From Siphonodentalium dalli (Eukaryota; Mollusca; Scaphopoda; Gadilida; Siphonodentaliidae): a DNA stretch of 64,000 bases. The position numbers and the translations under genes are program-made. The stretch spans positions 92,461,319 through 92,525,318 of the forward strand of contig CP136066.1 of the NCBI GenBank assembly GCA_032622095.1, in the 5' to 3' direction. Numbering within the stretch: the first letter of the stretch is position 1; each line of letters opens with the position of its first letter. Positions 37,779-49,081 of this stretch are shown here, in pieces. The notes under the pieces are model-generated. The model was given only the letters and a program-made list of their open reading frames with translations. It was not told where the DNA came from and did no database searches.

Positions 37779-38656
37779 AAGTAATTCTGAAGTAGAGATG
37801 CATATAGTTCTTGGACGTTAATGCCAGTTTTGATTGTTTGAAATACCACAACGACATGTGTTCAAAAACTTCAAAACTTGATTTTATCGGCATTACCACA
37901 TGAATGCTGAATAGACGCGGTGTTTTCAGTTGGTTAATGACAGGACTTTTGCTGAAATTTGCGTTTGATACAATAGGGTAAATGAGAACACAAATTAAAG
38001 TTCCCCATTATGCAAAGGATATCTATTCGATGGAGTAATGAATAGTTGGAAGCTATTGTCTAATTGAAGATGTGTACTTGACTGACGATTTATTCATCAC
38101 GAATTTATAAGAATTGTGAGAATTACAGGGAACCATTATAATTTAAATAGTATGACAGTATACATATTATATGCATGGCGTTGGTGCAATTGGGAAATCT
38201 ACGGGCACGCAAAATGGAACGCCCGGCACAATCTGCACAAGAAATTTGGCTGGAATGTCAAAGACCTATAACGCCAAACGACATTTGATTTTAGAATATC
38301 CATCTTCATCCGCAATTTGGTCCGAGACCCTTGGGCGTGTCGAAAATTTTCCAGGCCGCAAAAATTACGTATATTGGGAAATAACAAATTTCAAAAATCG
38401 ATATCTGATCACTCTGAGTTTTAATGAGTGGGTTCATCGACTCGAATCAAATTGTTTTTACCCCCGAAGCCAAAGAAAATGTTATTTGGGAGTGGTAATT
38501 CGGATTATGCATCTTTAAATACAGCTGTCGAATATTTGATAAAGGTTTCGACTACTTCGACGTTGTCTAAATAACAACACCCATGTCATTTATATATCAA
38601 TCGGGCTGTATACAATATCCTTCTTATCACACGGGCGGAATATATTTGGCGAACCA
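37779..38656. other. Region 3' of the iGluR gene
   Basis: Presumed 3' untranslated region and spacer. An open frame at 38,171-38,518 matches no family and is not called. Confidence 0.4.
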
Positions 38657-39172
38657 TCCCTCGTACTCATACCCCCCCCCCCCCCCGATTGGACAGGTCC
38701 ACAACGACATGCACTCCATGGATGATGTTCAGTAAAAGCACCACTGCGCTATTGTTGTTTTGTCTTGTTACTGATCTCACTTAGCACATTCGAAGATGGT
38801 ATGAACGACTTAATAGACTTATCCATATATCTTATGCTGGTATATACATGTACATATTTACCCCCCTCGGGTGTTACCCCCCCCCCCCCCCGGATGAGGT
38901 GTGTTTTTATGTGATATTTGAAGACGGGCGACCCACACATGAGCCATACCACATTTCACCCCCACGGGGTGGTACCCATGTGTGAGGGTGGGTGTTTCCA
39001 GTGGGTATTTGGGGAGGTCCACCGCCCATGACGGTGAGGGGTGGGGTATTTCTAGGACACATTACATCAATGCTCATGACCCCCATTTTGCTTAGACACA
39101 ACCAACATTACCACACTAGAAAAAGCGACAACTTTCGCCGTGACGCCGACAAAAGAAACTAATGACATTTTT
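38657..39172 (+). repeat. Direct repeat, copy 1 (with C-tracts)
   Basis: Begins TCCCTCGTACTCAT and a C-tract, ends ACTAATGACATTTTT. It matches 41,976-42,536 closely. It lacks about 45 bp present in copy 2; the missing block is bounded by AGG on both sides. Confidence 0.9.
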
Positions 39173-40975
39173 AACGTATTGTGCACACTATACTCGCTAA
39201 TGTTAAAACATACCCACATCCCTCCCGATATGAAAAGGGGGATTATCGTACCAATATTCAAAGGTGACCCAAAGCCAGTATATGCCCCGGACAGTTATCG
39301 ATCGCGCAATCACGCTTCTGCCAGCCCTTTACAAACTGTTCAAGATAATTGTCCTCGATAGACTCCGATGTGGCAATATATTCAAGAACTTTCCAACCTC
39401 TATGCAGAACGGATTTCAGAGGGGCGTCGGTTGCTCAATAACCACATTCGAGATACAGGAAGCCTGTGCGTATACAGAATGCAACGGGTCTCGAGTATAT
39501 GCAGCGTTCCTTGATTCAAAGAAAGCGTTTGGTCGCGTTTGGCATGACGGGCTCATCTATAAATTATCTCAAAAAGGTGTAACGGGCGCTATGCTCAGAT
39601 TTATTTCAAACATGTACTCAGATGTACAGAGCCATGGTCTCTGTAATGGGATAACATTGGAAGCATTCACAGTGGAGCAAGGAACAAGGCAAGGAGTGTT
39701 AATGTCGCCCTTCTTGTATCTTGTATTTATTGATGAACTTGTGGAATCCCTGTCAGATACACGTGATGGCGTTCAAATTAGCTCTATTTAATGTTCGTCC
39801 CCTACGACGGCTGATGACATAACTATTCTCTCATTCACAGGCGGAGGTCTCCGTAGATTCCTCAACATATGTCACCTATATAGTTTACAGTGGCGCTTCG
39901 AGTTCTAACACGAGAAAAGCAAAGTTGTTGTAATTGGCACCTCCCAACACCGGCGTCACACTGAGGATAGACCATGGGAGCTCGGACCCAGACATATCGC
40001 CAACGTAGAAAAAGTCTCGCATCTGGGTATTATTCAGAGCTCGACTGGTAAACAGAATCCGAAAGTTGAGAAGGCTACTGATATGCTACGCAAAGTATTC
40101 TTCTCAGTCTGTCGCTCACCTGTTACAACCGAGTTATCTCCTTTAACCAACCTAAAGATTCTTAAGCATATCGTTATTCCCAAAGCTCTTTATGGCTGTG
40201 AATCATGGTGGGATTTGTCACATACGCAATATAACACGATAGAACGCGCTTATCGCATGTGTGTTAAGAATGTACAGCGCATTCCGAAACGCAGTAATAC
40301 AATATTATCCCTATCACTACTCGGACTTCTCCCTATTGAGTACGAAATTCAGCGGAGAATATTGTTGTTTCTTGGAACACTGATTAACTTACCACGGAAT
40401 CACAGAGCAGCTCTCGATGTATTCCTATTCAATTATCACGGTAATCGAATATACGGTCGCCCGATGACAGGATTTCTAAAAGATATATCTGATACTCTCC
40501 ATAAATTCAACTTATACCATTATCTTCCATCTTTTACGGAAACGGGTTTCTTCCCTATACCCAGTCCACTTGGAAGAAAATTGTCAGAGATCGTCTCTCT
40601 GCTCACTACTCACGCGAAATGAGTCAGAGTGGTCAGAGATACGATTCTCTATCTTTTCTCTTCAAGGTAAAACCCGACAACCAGTCACTGTGGAAACTAT
40701 GGCAGCTCTCTCGGGAAAAACCTGAGTATTTTCCAATCTGTATCAAGATGGCCAATATTTTGACCAAAACCACGTATGACAATTACGCTCAATGCAATCG
40801 CTGCAACCAAACATATTCAAATCTCTTGTTTCATAGATATCTCGAGTGTACATCTGAGTTTGCACAGATGGTACGGAACACATTTTGGTATTCACTGATT
40901 GACATATTTGGAATTGAAACTTTTACCTTTCTTGACAGCATGAATAGCGATACATTCCTTGCGTTTTGCCTATAG
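39173..40975 (+). pseudogene. Decayed LINE reverse transcriptase with zinc-binding tail
   Basis: Order: HIPPDMKRGIIVPIFKG, then in another frame LPALYKLFK, AAFLDSKKAFGRVWHDGLI and EQGTRQGVLMSPFLYLVFID. A frame break near 39,790 precedes DDITILSF. A long C-terminal region follows (LKHIVIPKALYGCE), with a second open frame at 40,619-40,975 ending in a C-x2-C...H-x4-C group (CNRCNQTYSNLLFHRYLEC). Frame changes lie near 39,270, 39,800 and 40,620. The 5' half is missing. Confidence 0.85.
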
Positions 40976-41115
40976 GCGGGTGTATCCCAATGCAAATTGA
41001 ACTGATTTGTGATGAATATCGTCTTTTCAAGCGATGTGTGAGGTTTATTTTCATCCTGTGTTCTGACTAAGTTTTATGATGAAGACATCATATCGGATAC
41101 TTCACTATATATATA

Positions 41116-41851
41116 CTAGAAGGTGACCCGACTTCGTCCGGGCTTTGACCTTGAATTGTCCATTTTGAAGGTCAAGTGGGGTCACGATTTGACCAGTCCA
41201 AAACACTGCCCGGACAAAAGTACCCGACAAACGTGCCCGTCGAAATCCATCCGGTTTTACCCGATTTGACATTGAATTGATCATTTTGAAGGTCATACAC
41301 ACGCTCATTAATTATCAAGTTTCAACGTAAAGATAAATTACCATCGTTGCCCGAGATATCGCCAAGACGTCTGAAACAGTCAAATGCATCGGCCGGTTAA
41401 GCGTTAACGTGATCTAACGTTATGACCTCTAACGACGTCATAGAAGTTACGCATTGTTTTTATCCTGATGGAAGATAGTACCACTTCTTGATAATTGAGG
41501 CAGATAACTAAAACGGATACATACGCATTATATATCGTTGGAAAGAGGAAACACGAAAGATTCTCACAGTGTCATTATTATGACTGGCATTTTATTATTC
41601 GCGCTGTTTCGAATCGATTTGTAAGCACCGAACTCAAATGAAAGTCCCGTAACACAGCGTAAAAACAGATTTGACCGCGGCACGTGAAAAGTTGACCTCG
41701 GATCTGAAAATTGATAGGCCCATGCCACCCCCGGCCGAAAATACCCCCACATACCAAGTTTCATCGAAATCGGCTCGGTCGTTTTCGAGTCCATCGCGAT
41801 CACACACACACACACAGATACACACACAGATCTTCCAAAATATATAATAGA
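41116..41851 (-). mobile_element. Non-autonomous Helitron with canonical ends
   Basis: Read on the minus strand it begins TCTATTATATATTTTGGAAG and ends with hairpin CCCGGACGAAGTCGGG, then TCACCTTCTAG. Outside are A on the 5' side and T on the 3' side. TC start, CTAG end, a hairpin about 11 bases before the end and A/T insertion without target duplication are the defining Helitron features. The interior has the paired GACCTTGAATTG/AAGGTCA words and GTGT-type simple repeats also seen in the 56-64 kb array. No Rep/helicase is present. Confidence 0.88.
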
Positions 41852-41975
41852 TATGTCTTATTATATTGCATGTGTATATATGTCTTCATGTAACTTTTGT
41901 ATATATATATATATATATATATATATTGTACCATAATGGTCTCCATATTTGGAGGAATAAACATATCTCTCTCAC

Positions 41976-42536
41976 TCCCTCGTACTCATACCCCCCCCCC
42001 CCCATTGGACAGGTCCACAACGACATGCACTCCATGGATGATGTTCAGTAAAAGCACCCCTGCGCTATTGTTGTTTTGTCTTGTTACCGATCTCACTTAG
42101 CACATTCGAAGATGGTATGCACGACTTAATAGACTTATCCATATATCTTATGCTGGTATCTATATGTACACATTTACCCCCTCGGGGTGTTACCCCCCCC
42201 CCCCCCCGGATGAGGGGTGTTTCTATGTGATATTTGAAGACGGGCGACCCACGCATGAGCCACACCACATTTCACCCCCACGGGGTGGTACCCATGTGTG
42301 AGGGGTGGGTGTTTCCAGTGGGTATTTGGGGAGGTCCACCCGCCCATGACGGTGAGGGATGGGGTATTTCTAGGTGGTATTTGGGACAGGCCGCTTGATG
42401 TATGTAATTGAGATCCAAGGACACATTTCATCAATTCTCATGACCCCCATTTTGATTAGACACAACCAACATTACCACACTAGAAAAAGCGACAACTTTC
42501 GCCGTGACGCCGACAAAAGAAACTAATGACATTTTT
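41976..42536 (+). repeat. Direct repeat, copy 2
   Basis: Same family as 38,657-39,172, in the same orientation. It includes the block GGTATTTGGGACAGGCCGC missing from copy 1. After GACATTTTTT it continues into unrelated sequence, whereas copy 1 continues into LINE coding sequence. Confidence 0.9.
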
Positions 42537-42921
42537 TCCAGTGTTCGAACAGAACTTTCGTAAAGGTGCGGTTTGGTGTGACATTTTTCTCATAAAACAC
42601 GGGACTCGAGCTCCATATCTAGCAATAACATTAAGAGTGCATATCTAGTCTGCTTGATGGCGTGAATAAATAATATAATTACTTTCAAATGCACTCCATT
42701 TTGTTTTGAAATTCGACACCGTAGAACAACACACACCGAGAACAGGGCGTAATTCAATTTCGCGTAAGGTCCAATTATTTAATCAATGTGTGAAAACGGC
42801 CTCCCATGGTAATGTGGTACCGAACCGCATGATTGCAAGTGATTGTAGCCTGTGAAGATGCATTACTACATTAACCAATGGAACAAATGATTAAGTTCTT
42901 TTATCGACCATGCGGCGGGTA

Positions 42922-42930
42922 CTATATAGG
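42922..42930 (+). promoter_or_regulatory. Possible TATA box upstream of the small secreted-protein ORF
   Basis: CTATATAGG lies about 70 bp before the ATG at 42,994, a plausible distance for a start site near 42,953. The motif is common by chance in AT-rich DNA. Confidence 0.35.
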
Positions 42931-42993
42931 AGTGGTGTCAAACTAACTTCTCCAGTTTCTCCATTGATAAACGATATTCAACTGTGAATTTTA

Positions 42994-43338
42994 ATGATGG
43001 CGCCTATTGCAAATGGGCTACGTATTTTACTGGTGCTCTTGTATGTATGTGTACACGGACAGAGATCTATATTTAAGACAGACCAACCATATTACGATTT
43101 CTATATTTATTTTGATTATATAAAATATACACATAAAACACAAATATACGTCTGGCTTCATGGGGAATGTTCATTTTTCGCTCCACCTGACAATCAACTA
43201 TGTAGGCGCTGTGTAGACCCGTTATACAGACGATGCAGAAATGAGTTAAGATTGCAGATGATACCAGAATGTCTGTTAAGTGTCTGGTCTACCACAGCGA
43301 TTGAAAACATGAGAGGCTTGGCAGGCTATTGTAGTTAA
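42994..43338 (+). CDS. Possible secreted Cys-rich protein, 114 aa, family unknown
   Basis: The frame encodes an N-terminal hydrophobic segment (residues 9-20, LRILLVLLYVCV) ending VHG before Q23, a good signal-peptidase site. The mature part would be 92 residues. It has a Tyr/Phe-rich N-terminal half and six Cys (59, 70, 73, 81, 93, 113), an even number suited to three disulfides. Two Met codons open it; the second has A at -3 and G at +4 and is the likelier start. A TATA-like motif lies about 70 bp upstream. No homologous family is recognised. It might be a first exon or a chance ORF. Confidence 0.4.
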   Translation: MMAPIANGLRILLVLLYVCVHGQRSIFKTDQPYYDFYIYFDYIKYTHKTQIYVWLHGECSFFAPPDNQLCRRCVDPLYRRCRNELRLQMIPECLLSVWSTTAIENMRGLAGYCS

Positions 43339-43342
43339 GCAT

Positions 43343-43812
43343 TTACACCGGGTTTCACCGCGGTAGTTTAGAGTGAAATGGCTGTCAGGCTTTATTGGGG
43401 AGGATATATCAGTATCCACAGCCGATATATCAGTACCCAAAGACGCGAATTATACTATGATATCAACTATGGGAATAAACAACCTTTCATCGGCCGTGAA
43501 AACCGCTCAGGAAAAACCGGATGCATCTTTTGGTGGCCATATATTTCAATATGACTTCTTTTGTTGGCTCCCGGAAACCTGCATCCGATACTCTACTACA
43601 TATATGTAGCAGTGCTTTCAGCCGGCCTCAAGATCAAGAACGTCGGAGTCGTTCAACGCTTATGCCAAATATTACCATTTGACGTAATAAATCAATGATT
43701 GGTTAACATTGTTCTTTTGAAATATTATGTTTCTACACCGGGTTTTACCGCGGTGGTTAGAGTGAAAATGCATGTCAGGCTTTATTGGGGAGGATATATT
43801 AGTATCTAAAGC
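43343..43812 (+). repeat. Pair of ~80-bp direct repeats, 389 bp apart
   Basis: ACACCGGGTTT(C/T)ACCGCGG and GTCAGGCTTTATTGGGGAGG followed by ATATAT(C/T)AGTATC occur at 43,343-43,427 and 43,732-43,812. The sequence between is unassigned. Confidence 0.85.
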
Positions 43813-44006
43813 CCACCAAACGTGGAACCAGATAACCATGCATATCGAGATATCCAAGGAGCTTTCGCGCATACGTGAATGATAGAGTTGTCAAGGACAG
43901 ACGGTCTTGTCATTACCATATGGTTACCGACCAGACCTTGGATGAGAAGGCTTTCACGCGTGATACGCAGCTGCGCTATCGTATTCAAACGGCTACACGC
44001 CAGATA

Positions 44007-44605
44007 AGAGTCGCGCACGGGTGCAAATGGTTACAACATTAGGAGCACTTGAACCACACAAATGGCAGTATCGAGCTACCTGCAGATGCCTCCCAGAGAA
44101 CAGTTCCCGTGTACTAGGAATCGGTGACTCTATTATAGTAGGTACAACGTATTCTCTGATAAAGGCATCAAAAGCGTTCATGTATACCAGTATGATTGAA
44201 CTGGTAGGTACAACTTAGTCGATGAAGATACGTGCTCGATGAGGAGTGTGTGAGTCATTGCGTCCATAACAAGGCTATCGCGCAAATGCGCAGGTTGCGG
44301 GGCCAGAGAAGAGTCGCGCACGAGTGCAAATGGTTACACACCTTAGGAGCACTGAACCACACAAATGGCAGTATCGAGCTACCTGCAGATGCCTCCCAGA
44401 GAACAGTTCCCGTGTACTAGGAATCGATGACTCTAGTAGGTACAACGTATTCTCTGATAAAGGCATCAAAAGCGTTCATGTATACCAGTATGATTGAACT
44501 GGTAGGTACAACTTAGTCGAGGAAGATACGTGCTCGATGAGGAGTGTGTGAGTCATTGCGTCCATAACAAGGCTATCGCGCAAATGCACAGGTGGCGGGC
44601 GCGGG
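44007..44605 (+). repeat. 303-bp tandem duplication
   Basis: AGAGTCGCGCACG starts copies at 44,007 and 44,310. Both contain AATGGCAGTATCGAGCTACC and CGTTCATGTATACCAGTATG and end near CGCGCAAATGC. The copies are nearly identical apart from small deletions, so the duplication is recent. Neither has a lasting open frame. Confidence 0.92.
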
Positions 44606-45189
44606 TCTCACCAAAGCATAGACGTCCACAAGTATATGGCTAACGACTGTGACCGAATTCACCCATGGTGCTGGTCTGTCAGCGCGGTTTGGAAGACTGT
44701 AATGGGCACAGGTGACAACCGCTAGCAATAGGTGGAGAACGCATATGCGATGGTGATAACCTGCACGAATGTGATAGCACGACTACAAGATTCCACGACC
44801 GATATAAGGAAAAACTGACTAGACTGACAATTAGACGTGATAATTTGTCAGCTGAGCAAAAGGAAGCCAGTAAATTTAATTTAATTGAAACTAGCCGTAA
44901 ACTGAGCTGAATAAAGCTAAATTATTCGCAAACTGAACATTCCCAATTTCTCTATCGGACAAGTAGAATATGATAAGATGTGTGGAACTACAGATATATG
45001 GTCATTAATAAGCATGTACATATAATACTAAGCTGACAGAGTACAACATAAATGTATAATATCGGACAGGTTACACTTATAGAGGAGCGGTCTTGACCAG
45101 AATGTGTTTTTTTTTCTTTTTACTTTTACACACGGAAAAATTATATATCATATGAAAGTAGAAGATGTAGGCTTCATGTTCCGCCCTGC
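44606..45189. other. Non-coding stretch
   Basis: Nothing recognised. Confidence 0.35.
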
Positions 45190-46550
45190 TGTAAAATGTG
45201 AAAGTGGTGCCGTTGCCATGGAAACAGAATGTAAACAATGTAGACACAGTTTGATATTAAACCATTTCCGCAAATGGTAAAAACTAATTTAAGCCCATTC
45301 TAGGACAGGAACAGACGTTGAAGATCATTTATTGATGATTTGTCCACTATAACTATGTTCCAACGATTCCAGTATTAAATAGGATGCACATATAGGTTAT
45401 ACGGGTCTTTATTGCCATTTTGGGGTGAAAAATGGTGATTTTTGCAAAAAAAGCGATAATTTGGGAATTGGAACATTTATTGAATACTACATTGGTTACA
45501 GTAATAATTTATGCATTATTATGATGGCATCATACGTGTACTTAAAATTAATTTGGATAAAACTGCCGAAAAGGCCCAATACCAAGAGAAATACATGTTA
45601 CCATGGAAACGATATTTAAAAATACAAAAAACGCCGTTATTGGAAAGAAATGAAGACCTATAACCCTTGCGACACAATATAACTTTTTGAAATTTGTTTT
45701 TTATGACATGCACTTTTAATCCGGACTTCTGTGTTGGGTAATTGATGCGGTTTATTCAGCTGTTGTCATGGAAACGGACCAAATGTCGCCAAATAATGAT
45801 GTTTTTCCCCATAGAGCTGACATTTAAAGCATGTAATTTTATGAAGCAAAGCGTATTATGACAACCCGTTATAGAAAGATTACTATTTCCCAATTATCCC
45901 AGTAGTAGCTAGGATGCACATATAGGATATCAAGGTTTTATTGCCATTTTGGGGTAAAAACTGTTAATTTTTGCAAAAAATGCGATAATTTTGGAATTGA
46001 AACATTTATTTGATACTACATTGGTTACAGTAATAATTTATAAATATTATGATGGCTTCTTACGTGTGCTTCAATATAGTTTTGATAAAACTGCAGAAAA
46101 AGCCCAATACCCTGAGAAATACCTATCACCATGGAAACGATATTAAAAAATACACAAAATTTCATTATTGGAAAGAAATGAAGTTCTATAACCATTGCGA
46201 CACAAATTAACTTTTTGAATAATGAATAATGATGTTTTCCCCTATAAACCGGACATTTAAATTGTGAATTTTATAAAGCAAAACATATTGTAACAACCTG
46301 TTATATGTATCTCAAAATCTTCAACTCATATATATAACACAATAGGGGATAAGAGCACCACTAAGACGACTTTCCTGCAGGTTTGCCAGACAAATTTACC
46401 ATTATGTGAACGCACCCTGACATGGTAATCATCAGACTCAGAGTCCACGTGTTTTGATCATTTTATTCCCAATTTCTCAGCTGTTTCTGTGGATCTAGAC
46501 GAAAATTGTCTAAATAGTGATGTGTTTTGCACATTTTTTTGTATTATTGG
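45190..46550 (+). repeat. ~530-bp tandem repeat, two good units and a decayed third
   Basis: AGGATGCACATATAGG at 45,381 and 45,911 gives the period. Shared words include ATTGCCATTTTGGGGT, ACTACATTGGTTACAGTAAT and TATTGGAAAGAAATGAAG. A third partial unit is suggested by CCAATTTCTCAGCTGTT and AATAGTGATG near 46,470-46,530. Confidence 0.88.
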
Positions 46551-46889
46551 AAATTGTGTGAAAAATTACGGGTATGTTTAAAAACCAACACCACGTATCT
46601 GGAAAATGCCATAATAGGATTTCAAAAGATTCGCTGTCTGGGAATTATGAAACTGATTTGAAAGCAAATAGTTGATGATTATAAGCTACATCCCTAAATA
46701 GTAATTACCTGTACTTACTCAGAATAACGGCATAACTAGTTCCTGGAATATATCACATCCGAACCCCTTTGGGTCAAATGTAGACCTGCATGATTAAAAT
46801 GGGTCATGTAGTGTGATAATAGTGAGGATTGCTATGCAAATGCGGTGATATGGTACGCCATAGCTGCATTATGTCAAGCTCAGGCAATA

Positions 46890-47678
46890 TATCCGGTTAA
46901 TATATCAATATATGTGGTTAGTTAGTCAATAGACGCAGCCTCTTTGCAATTATATTTGGCTACTTTTGTCAATATTGGAGGTTAGTTAGTCAATATATGC
47001 AGCTAATTTGTCAATATATGTGGTTAGGTAAGTCAATATATGCAGCTACTTTGCAAATATATGCAGCTATGTTTCCAATATATGTGGTTAGTTGGTCAAT
47101 ACTTTGGCCATTAATTTGGTTAGTTAGTCAATATATATAGCAAATTAGTCAATATATGCGGTTAGTTTAATAGTCAATATATGTGGTTAGTTAGTCATTA
47201 TATGCAGTTACTTAGTCAATATATATGTCAGTTAGTCATTATATGCAGCTACTTAGTCAATATATGTGGTCAGTTAGTCATTATATGCAGCTACTTAGTC
47301 AATATATGCAGTTAGTTACTCATTATATGCAGCTACTTAGTCAATACATGCAGTTAGTTAGTCATTATATGCAGCTACTTAGTCAATAAATGTGGTTAGT
47401 TAGTCACTATGTGTAGATAATTAGTCAATATATGTGGCTAGTTAGTCATTATATGCAGTTTCTCTGTCAATAAATGTGGTCAGTTAGTCAATATATACAT
47501 CTACTTTGTCAAAATGTGCAATTGCATTGACAATATATACAGCTAATTTATCAATATATATGGTTAGTTGGTCATTATATGCAGCTACTTAGTCAATTGG
47601 TGTGGTTAGTTAGTCATTATGTGTAGATACGTAGTCAATAAATGCGGTTAGTTAGTCAATATATGCATCTACTTTGTC
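46890..47678 (+). repeat. 21-bp minisatellite, forward arm
   Basis: About 37 units of TTAGTCAATATATGTGGTTA-type sequence alternate with a TTAGTCATTATATGCAGCTA variant, making a 42-bp dimer in the middle. The first units are more diverged. Confidence 0.93.
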
Positions 47679-48168
47679 TAAGTAGCTGCATATAATGACA
47701 AACTGACCACATATATTGACAAAGTAGCTGCATATAATGACTATCAAACCGCATATATTGACTAAGTAGCAAAATATAATGACTAACTGATCACATATAT
47801 TGACTAAGTAGTTGCATATAATGACTGACTAACACATATATTGACAAAGGAACTGCATATAATGACTAACTAACCGCATATATTGACTAAGTAGCTGCAT
47901 ATAATGACTAACTAACTGCTTATATTGACTAAGTAACTGCATATAATGACTAACTAACTGCTTATATTGACTGAGTAACTGCATATAATGACTAACTAAC
48001 CACACATGTTGACTAAGTATCTACACATAATGACTAACTAACTGCTTATATTGACTAAGTAGCTGCATATAGTGACTAACTATCCGCATATATTGACTAA
48101 GTAGCTGCATATAATGACTAACTGACCACATATATTGACTAAGTAGTTGCATATAATGACTAACTAAT
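47679..48168 (-). repeat. 21-bp minisatellite, reversed arm
   Basis: The same dimer continues as its reverse complement (TAGCTGCATATAATGACTAA, CCACATATATTGACTAAG) for about 23 units directly after the forward arm. The two arms can pair over up to 490 bp. Confidence 0.93.
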
Positions 48169-49081
48169 ATGGGATAGTGATGTAAGTATTTCCCAAACTT
48201 TTTTGATTTGTTTTAATAATTTTTATTCGAATCAAAAACATGAACATGGATTTACAAACTGTAACAATACATTGTTAAAATATATGTTATTGACATATAA
48301 TTGCTTTGTTTGTATTTTTGGTTGGAATTAGTGTTGCTCGTGCAATCTCAGAGTAAAGAATAAGCTATGTTTCACTGAGACCCGGTTGACATTGGCTTGT
48401 CAGCATGCAGAGTCTCTGTAACACCCAGCTTACCCCGCCCCGATAAAATCACAGGTTCCACATACCCATATGCTTGCTAACATTTAATGGGACAGAGTAT
48501 TGTATAACACTTTAGAAAGTGTAAAGGGATAAATTTCAAGAGTATACATCTAACTCTGAAGAATCATTTGTAACAGTTGGATGCTTTGTATGTGTAACTT
48601 AGATGCGATGTGAAACACGTCACTGCATTCTATTGGCTAATCGACATATATGATCTATTGGAACTTCATGGTCTACTAAGCAGAATGTATTTGTTCTGCA
48701 TTATGCATATGTATCTATACCGCATTGTAGCATAATAACATATGGCCATTTAAATATATACTTAAATAACCAAAATAACTGATAGTAGAAGTTTATACGA
48801 TTGTCATGAGCTCATATATCAGATGGTGCTGTTCAGGCTACATAAAGCAAAAGAAAAAATGAACTCGGCAATGTAACAAATAATTTTGAACAGGTTTTCT
48901 ATTAATTTCATATTCTTATGTGGTTGATTTTTTTTCAGCGTAGCATATTCAATATGTTTATAAACTTTGACCCATTCTGGTAAGCCACCAATTGCGGGCA
49001 ATGATTCTCTCATCTCACACGAGTATATGTATCGTTTGAATAGAAGATACATGTGTTTGGTATTTGCGTATTACAGTCATT
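48169..49081. other. Non-coding stretch
   Basis: Nothing recognised; AT-rich. Confidence 0.35.

Noticed and set aside
38171-38518. 115-residue ORF downstream of the iGluR gene.
   Set aside because: No family match, no signal peptide, no splice or promoter support; composition fits non-coding DNA.
42994-43338. Crustacean-hyperglycaemic-hormone/ITP-type neuropeptide.
   Set aside because: It has six Cys and a C-x2-C...LYR stretch, but the spacing of the other Cys does not fit that family.
43373-43609. 78-residue ORF after the secreted-protein candidate.
   Set aside because: It starts inside a repeated segment (copy at 43,732) and the second copy does not keep the frame.
46890-48168. CRISPR-like or tRNA-like short repeats.
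   Set aside because: Period is 21/42 bp with no spacers; it is a minisatellite with an orientation switch.
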